DNA of 26,455 bases. Source: Candidatus Segatella albertsiae. GTDB taxonomy: Bacteria > Bacteroidota > Bacteroidia > Bacteroidales > Bacteroidaceae. Positions within the stretch are counted from its first letter, which is position 1. Each line of letters opens with the position of its first letter. The stretch spans positions 1-26,455 of the forward strand of contig DKCU01000087.1 of NCBI GenBank assembly GCA_002451555.1. The letters are read 5' to 3'. The notes beneath the pieces were generated by a model. It did no database searches and was not told the DNA's origin. It worked only from the letters and a program-made list of their open reading frames with translations. This document shows, in pieces, positions 23,944-26,455 of the stretch. The position numbers were made by a program, and so were the translations under genes.

Positions 23944-24068
23944 GAAGTTAGAAGGAAGTTAGAGAAGTTAAGGGACAAATGCCTTATAGACATCAACTGG
24001 AAAACTATTGTCTCTTAACTTCACTAACGACCGTAGGGAGTGATAACTTCCTTAACTTCTATAACTTC
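23944..24068. repeat. Inverted block of GAAGTTA/TAACTTC heptamers
   Basis: GAAGTTA occurs at 23944, 23955 and 23964; its complement TAACTTC occurs at 24016, 24044, 24053 and 24062, mostly 9-11 bases apart. The arms GAAGTTAAGGGACAA (23964-23978) and TTGTCTCTTAACTTC (24008-24022) can pair with only one G-T, forming a hairpin of 15 pairs. The block fills the gap between the flavodoxin and DUF2023 genes. Confidence 0.8.
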
Positions 24069-24072
24069 CTTA

Positions 24073-24567
24073 TTACAGAGATGGCTTGATAGCTTCGAGC
24101 CAAGCGTCGATGCGCTCCTCGGTCTTGTCGTCCTCGTTCACGTCGTCGAGAGCCAAGCCTACGAACTTGTCGCCATCCACAGCCTCGCTGTCGTCGAATG
24201 TGTAGCCGTCGGTAGAAACACCTGGCAATACGTTGGCACCTGCCTCAACAGCAGCATCGAAGAGCTCCTTCATACCACCGCAGAATGTGTCTGAGTAAGA
24301 CTCGCTGTCGCCACAACCGAAGAGGGCTACAGTCTTGCCAGCCAAACCTGCGCTCTTGAGCACCTTCACGCCGTCGTACCAGTCGTCCTGCATCTCGCCA
24401 GCACCCCAAGTAGAAGTTCCGAGGATAAGGTTCTCGTGGTTCTTTACTGTATCGTCGTTGATGCTTGTTACATCTACAGCCTCTGCACCGAGCTTAGAGG
24501 CGATGGTCTCGGCTATTGACTGGCATGAGCCAGTGGAAGAGCCATAAATTACAATAGTTGTTTTCAT
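24073..24567 (-). CDS. fldA: Flavodoxin, long-chain type
   Basis: This 164-residue FMN protein carries low-potential electrons and usually replaces ferredoxin under iron limitation. The phosphate-binding loop GSSTGSCQS (residues 9-17) follows the first strand TTIVIY. The FMN ring loops are GTSTWGAGEMQDDW (50-63) and GCGDSESYSDTFCGG (84-98). The 20-residue insert after the second loop marks the long-chain class. The protein is strongly acidic, as expected. Its promoter is close to ideal (24602-24632), and an inverted repeat overlaps the -33 element, so it is probably regulated. Codon use is biased towards few codons, in line with high expression. DUF2023 follows on the same strand. Confidence 0.95.
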   Translation of the reverse strand: MKTTIVIYGSSTGSCQSIAETIASKLGAEAVDVTSINDDTVKNHENLILGTSTWGAGEMQDDWYDGVKVLKSAGLAGKTVALFGCGDSESYSDTFCGGMKELFDAAVEAGANVLPGVSTDGYTFDDSEAVDGDKFVGLALDDVNEDDKTEERIDAWLEAIKPSL

Positions 24568-24601
24568 TTTTATTCTTTACCTTTAGTTACATTTTCGGCT
24601 G

Positions 24602-24632
24602 CAAAGGTAAAGAGATTTCCCGATATTTGCAA
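24602..24632 (-). promoter_or_regulatory. Promoter of fldA
   Basis: On the minus strand TTG (24630-24632) and TACCTTTG (24602-24609) are 20 bases apart, matching the Bacteroidota consensus. The leader would be about 30 bases. Confidence 0.8.
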
Positions 24633-24663
24633 TACCTAAAAATGATGGTTCTTGCAAATACCG
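24621..24663. promoter_or_regulatory. Inverted repeat over the -33 region of fldA
   Basis: CGATATTTGCAA at 24621-24632 and TTGCAAATACCG at 24652-24663 are 12-base arms with one mismatch, 19 bases apart. One arm contains the -33 TTG. This geometry suits a regulator site; which protein binds is unknown. Confidence 0.5.
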
Positions 24664-24741
24664 AGAAATGGGGATAGGGGGAGAGAGGAAGCTTAGCGGA
24701 CTAATCTTCTTTATTTTTTACGAGCCAATTTTCTTTATGGT

Positions 24742-25824
24742 TTATCGAGCCATTCGCCTTGTCTTTGGGTGCATGATGCCTTCGGATAGTTTCTGCTTAA
24801 TCAGTGGTGTGTAGGTTCGCGATACGGGTATCTGTTTTTCTGTTCCGAAAATCTGGAGCTGATAACCATTGTTGCGATTTGTCATGGTGACCACGAAGTT
24901 GAGGTTGACGATGAAGGCACGGTGGCATTGTACCATAAAGGGAATGCTGTCGAGCGATTCCTTGATTTCTTTCAGCGTGATGCGCAGGAGTTTATGGGTG
25001 GGCGTGTCTTGGTCAAGATACCAAATGTCGGCGTAGTTGGCCATTGCCTCCACGTAGAGTATTTGCGAAGGGAGAATTTTTAGCTCTGAGTTTGCGCTGT
25101 GACCAATGAAACGCAATTTTCCTTTTGTTTCATCATTATTATTCCGATGGCTGCTTTCTTCGTCATTATTCCGATGACCATCTTTCACATCATTCTCCTG
25201 TTCTTTGCCCTCATTGCTTTTGGGGTTGTTCTCCTCGTTCTCTTCTTTATTCTCCTCTTTTTTCCCTTTTTCTTTTTTTTCCAAGAATATTTTATCATTC
25301 TCTTCCGCCTTTTGCTCCAACAGAGCATTGATGGCTCTCACTTCATCCAGTTGGTAGTGAAGGTGCCAGTTGCGATTGCGGATGAAGGTGCCGATAAAGA
25401 AGATGATGTCTATGGCAATGACGTAATAGAGGAAATGGAGATAAGGTTCTAGGATGATGTGTCCATCGTACCACCAAATGTCGGCGGTGTGGTTGCAAAA
25501 CATACTTCCATTGATGGTGGTCAGGACGATGGCGAGAAGGGGAGCGTTGACCAACTGCATCACCATTGCATTTCGATGCACCTTATTGAGGGGCAAGCTT
25601 GGGTCGAGAGGCATCTTCAAAACATAGGTACTGATGAGACCTGAGATAATTCCCATGATGATGGACGATAAACTGATGTAGATGAAGTAAATGTATCGGA
25701 TGTTGTCGAGCTGGTCGAGATTGAAAGGGGCGATGAGTCCCATGACCAGATAAGTGAAAATACCTGATAACACTGCTTCGCGAAGAATGCGAATGTTTTG
25801 GGGGATGGAGAAGAATTGTTTCAT
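24742..25824 (-). CDS. Membrane-bound LytTR family transcriptional regulator
   Basis: This 360-residue protein has about four membrane segments (near residues 17-33, 43-66, 87-106 and 124-147), a short coiled coil (about 152-185), a 55-residue Glu/Lys/Asn-rich linker (about 182-236) and a C-terminal LytTR DNA-binding domain (237-345). The domain shows ILPSQILYVEAMANYADIWY, MVQCHRAFIVNLNFV and PVSRTYTPLIKQKL, all standard LytTR blocks. It lacks receiver and kinase domains, so it is a one-component membrane regulator. It is divergent from the outer-membrane receptor-like gene at 26208, a pairing often seen in Bacteroidota, and may control it and itself. The promoter at 25927-25957 is near ideal, and 20-bp repeats lie in its leader. 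Confidence 0.9.
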   Translation of the reverse strand: MKQFFSIPQNIRILREAVLSGIFTYLVMGLIAPFNLDQLDNIRYIYFIYISLSSIIMGIISGLISTYVLKMPLDPSLPLNKVHRNAMVMQLVNAPLLAIVLTTINGSMFCNHTADIWWYDGHIILEPYLHFLYYVIAIDIIFFIGTFIRNRNWHLHYQLDEVRAINALLEQKAEENDKIFLEKKEKGKKEENKEENEENNPKSNEGKEQENDVKDGHRNNDEESSHRNNNDETKGKLRFIGHSANSELKILPSQILYVEAMANYADIWYLDQDTPTHKLLRITLKEIKESLDSIPFMVQCHRAFIVNLNFVVTMTNRNNGYQLQIFGTEKQIPVSRTYTPLIKQKLSEGIMHPKTRRMAR

Positions 25825-25852
25825 AAAATGGATTGCTTGTTATGAATTATTG

Positions 25853-25912
25853 TAAGATTTCTAGAATGCTTCTAAGATTTCTAGAACACGTTTAAGATGT
25901 TTTAAATGACGA
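25853..25912 (-). repeat. Three 20-bp phased repeats in the LytTR gene leader
   Basis: Units start at 25853, 25873 and 25893. The first two share TAAGATTTCTAGAA; the third reads TAAGATGTTTTAAA. A fourth TAA start falls at 25913, still in phase, and runs into the -7 box. The word TTCTAGAA in units 1 and 2 is itself a palindrome. Confidence 0.8.
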
Positions 25913-25926
25913 TAAAACGTCGTTTG

Positions 25927-25957
25927 CAAAGGTAATCGTTTTATTTGGAATAGCCAA
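25927..25957 (-). promoter_or_regulatory. Promoter of the LytTR regulator gene
   Basis: On the minus strand TTG (25955-25957) and TACCTTTG (25927-25934) are 20 bases apart. The predicted leader is close to 100 bases and contains the 20-bp repeats. Confidence 0.8.
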
Positions 25958-26017
25958 GTTTTTTGTTCCGTTATTGACCAAATAGTCCCTCATTTTCAAT
26001 ATTTTGGGACGAAATGC

Positions 26018-26055
26018 AGGGACAAGGGACGAACGGCAACCCTTCTGTCCCTTTT
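26018..26055 (+). other. Terminator-like hairpin between divergent promoters
   Basis: AGGGACAAGGG (26018-26028) pairs with CCCTTCTGTCCCT (26040-26052), leaving a 2-base bulge and an 11-base loop, followed by TTTTC. It is not downstream of any gene on the plus strand, so an operator or insulator role is as likely as termination. Confidence 0.45.
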
Positions 26056-26078
26056 CTTCGGTCATCTATCCCTGCCTA

Positions 26079-26109
26079 TTGCACCTTTCGAAAAGCCTTT
26101 TTATCTTTG
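26079..26109 (+). promoter_or_regulatory. Promoter of the receptor-like gene
   Basis: TTG at 26079-26081 and TATCTTTG at 26102-26109 are 20 bases apart, a good Bacteroidota promoter. The leader would be about 90 bases and includes the 29-30-bp repeats. Confidence 0.75.
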
Positions 26110-26145
26110 CAAAAGAATTCTATAAAAAGAATGCGGCTTTCGATA

Positions 26146-26204
26146 AGTGAGAACATTATATCTTAACAATAATCAGTGAGAACATTATTATAATAACAAT
26201 AATC
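26146..26204 (+). repeat. Two tandem 29-30-bp repeats in the receptor-gene leader
   Basis: Both units begin AGTGAGAACATTAT and end TAACAATAATC (26146-26174 and 26175-26204). A shortened echo, AATATGAA...AATC then AATATGAA, runs on into the start codon area at 26205-26233. Confidence 0.8.
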
Positions 26205-26207
26205 AAT

Positions 26208-26455
26208 ATGAACTTAATTAGAATCAATATGAATGCAACAAGAAACTTGGCTATTCTTGGCACAATGTTGCCCATAGCTGTTTTCGCTCAGAGCAATCAT
26301 GTTTCTAGTAACTTCGCTCAGAGCGATAAAAATTCTAGTAATTTGAATGATACGACGCTGATGCTCCAGGAAGTAACCATCAAGAGCACTCTGCCCAAGA
26401 CACGAGTGAAGGGCGATGCGCTCAGAACCATCGTCAATGGAACCATCTTGGAGAA
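26208..26455 (+). CDS. Outer-membrane TonB-dependent receptor-like protein, N-terminal part
   Basis: The gene runs off the window end after 82 codons. It begins with a signal peptide ending at VFAQS; ATG 26229, seven codons downstream, gives a tidier signal (MNATRNLAILGTMLPIAVFA) and may be the true start. After a duplicated Asn/Ser-rich stretch comes LMLQEVTIKSTLPKTRVKGD, the plug-domain opening of Bacteroidota outer-membrane beta-barrel family proteins (OMP_b-brl_3, TonB receptor-like without an evident SusD partner here). Such proteins often sit beside a LytTR regulator or sensor. The ligand is unknown because the barrel is outside the window. The promoter is at 26079-26109. Confidence 0.8.
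   Translation, partial: MNLIRINMNATRNLAILGTMLPIAVFAQSNHVSSNFAQSDKNSSNLNDTTLMLQEVTIKSTLPKTRVKGDALRTIVNGTILE
26283..26342 (+). repeat. In-frame 30-bp tandem duplication after the signal peptide
   Basis: Two 30-base units (26283-26312 and 26313-26342) share TTCGCTCAGAGC.AT and TTCTAGTAA. They encode FAQSNHVSSN and FAQSDKNSSN, so the signal-peptidase-like site FAQS is present twice. Confidence 0.85.

Larger units (their letters stand above)
25825..26207. other. Divergent regulatory region between the LytTR gene and the receptor-like gene
   Basis: The 383 bases hold no gene. From left to right they contain 20-bp phased repeats (25853-25912), the LytTR promoter (25927-25957), a cluster of GGGAC/GTCCC words with a hairpin (25985-26052), the receptor-gene promoter (26079-26109) and two 29-30-bp repeats (26146-26204). 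Confidence 0.8.

Overview
The window reads as chromosomal DNA of a member of the Bacteroidota, most likely a Bacteroidales/Prevotellaceae bacterium close to Prevotella (Segatella). This rests on three things. The promoters have the Bacteroidota -7 form TAnnTTTG, seen at about ten gene starts, often with TTG 19-20 bases upstream. The primary sigma factor is the short Bacteroidota type. The gene content (gldE next to ssb, a GldB-like lipoprotein, a TIGR01212-type radical SAM protein, DUF2023 with flavodoxin, LytTR regulator next to an outer-membrane beta-barrel protein) is typical of the group. The species is an inference. I see no tRNA, rRNA, CRISPR array, insertion sequence or prophage.

Layout. 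1-2.5 kb: a conserved hypothetical, ssb and gldE form a tight plus-strand operon that ends in a clear hairpin terminator. 2.5-4.4 kb: a phosphopantetheinyl transferase and a secreted phytase-like/esterase-like protein. 4.5-4.85 kb: a 57-residue Asp/Ala/Thr-rich lipoprotein gene with its own promoter and terminator. 5-8.5 kb: two radical SAM genes (mtaB and a YhcC-like gene) and a family 2 glycosyltransferase whose promoter sits in a row of 31-bp repeats. 8.5-13.3 kb: a secreted DUF4861 protein, then a GldB-like lipoprotein, a DPP-IV-type peptidase and a PqqD-like protein in one plus-strand run.

13.4-17.9 kb is on the minus strand: htrA, then rpoD, a small exported protein, an HprK-like kinase and an S24/S26 signal-peptidase-like protein. 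The last two face the PqqD gene. PqqD-like carrier, HprK-like kinase and SipW-like peptidase together look like a minimal peptide- or protein-modifying module of unknown substrate, and this is the best candidate here for an undescribed system.

18.2-23.5 kb holds a tripartite drug-efflux operon (TolC, EmrA, EmrB types) with a divergent AraC-family regulator. Its base composition is visibly more GC-rich than the first half of the window. 23.5-24.6 kb carries DUF2023 and a flavodoxin, separated by a block of GAAGTTA/TAACTTC repeats. 24.7-26.5 kb carries a membrane-bound LytTR regulator divergent from the start of an outer-membrane receptor-like gene cut by the window end. The region between them is rich in phased repeats and hairpins.
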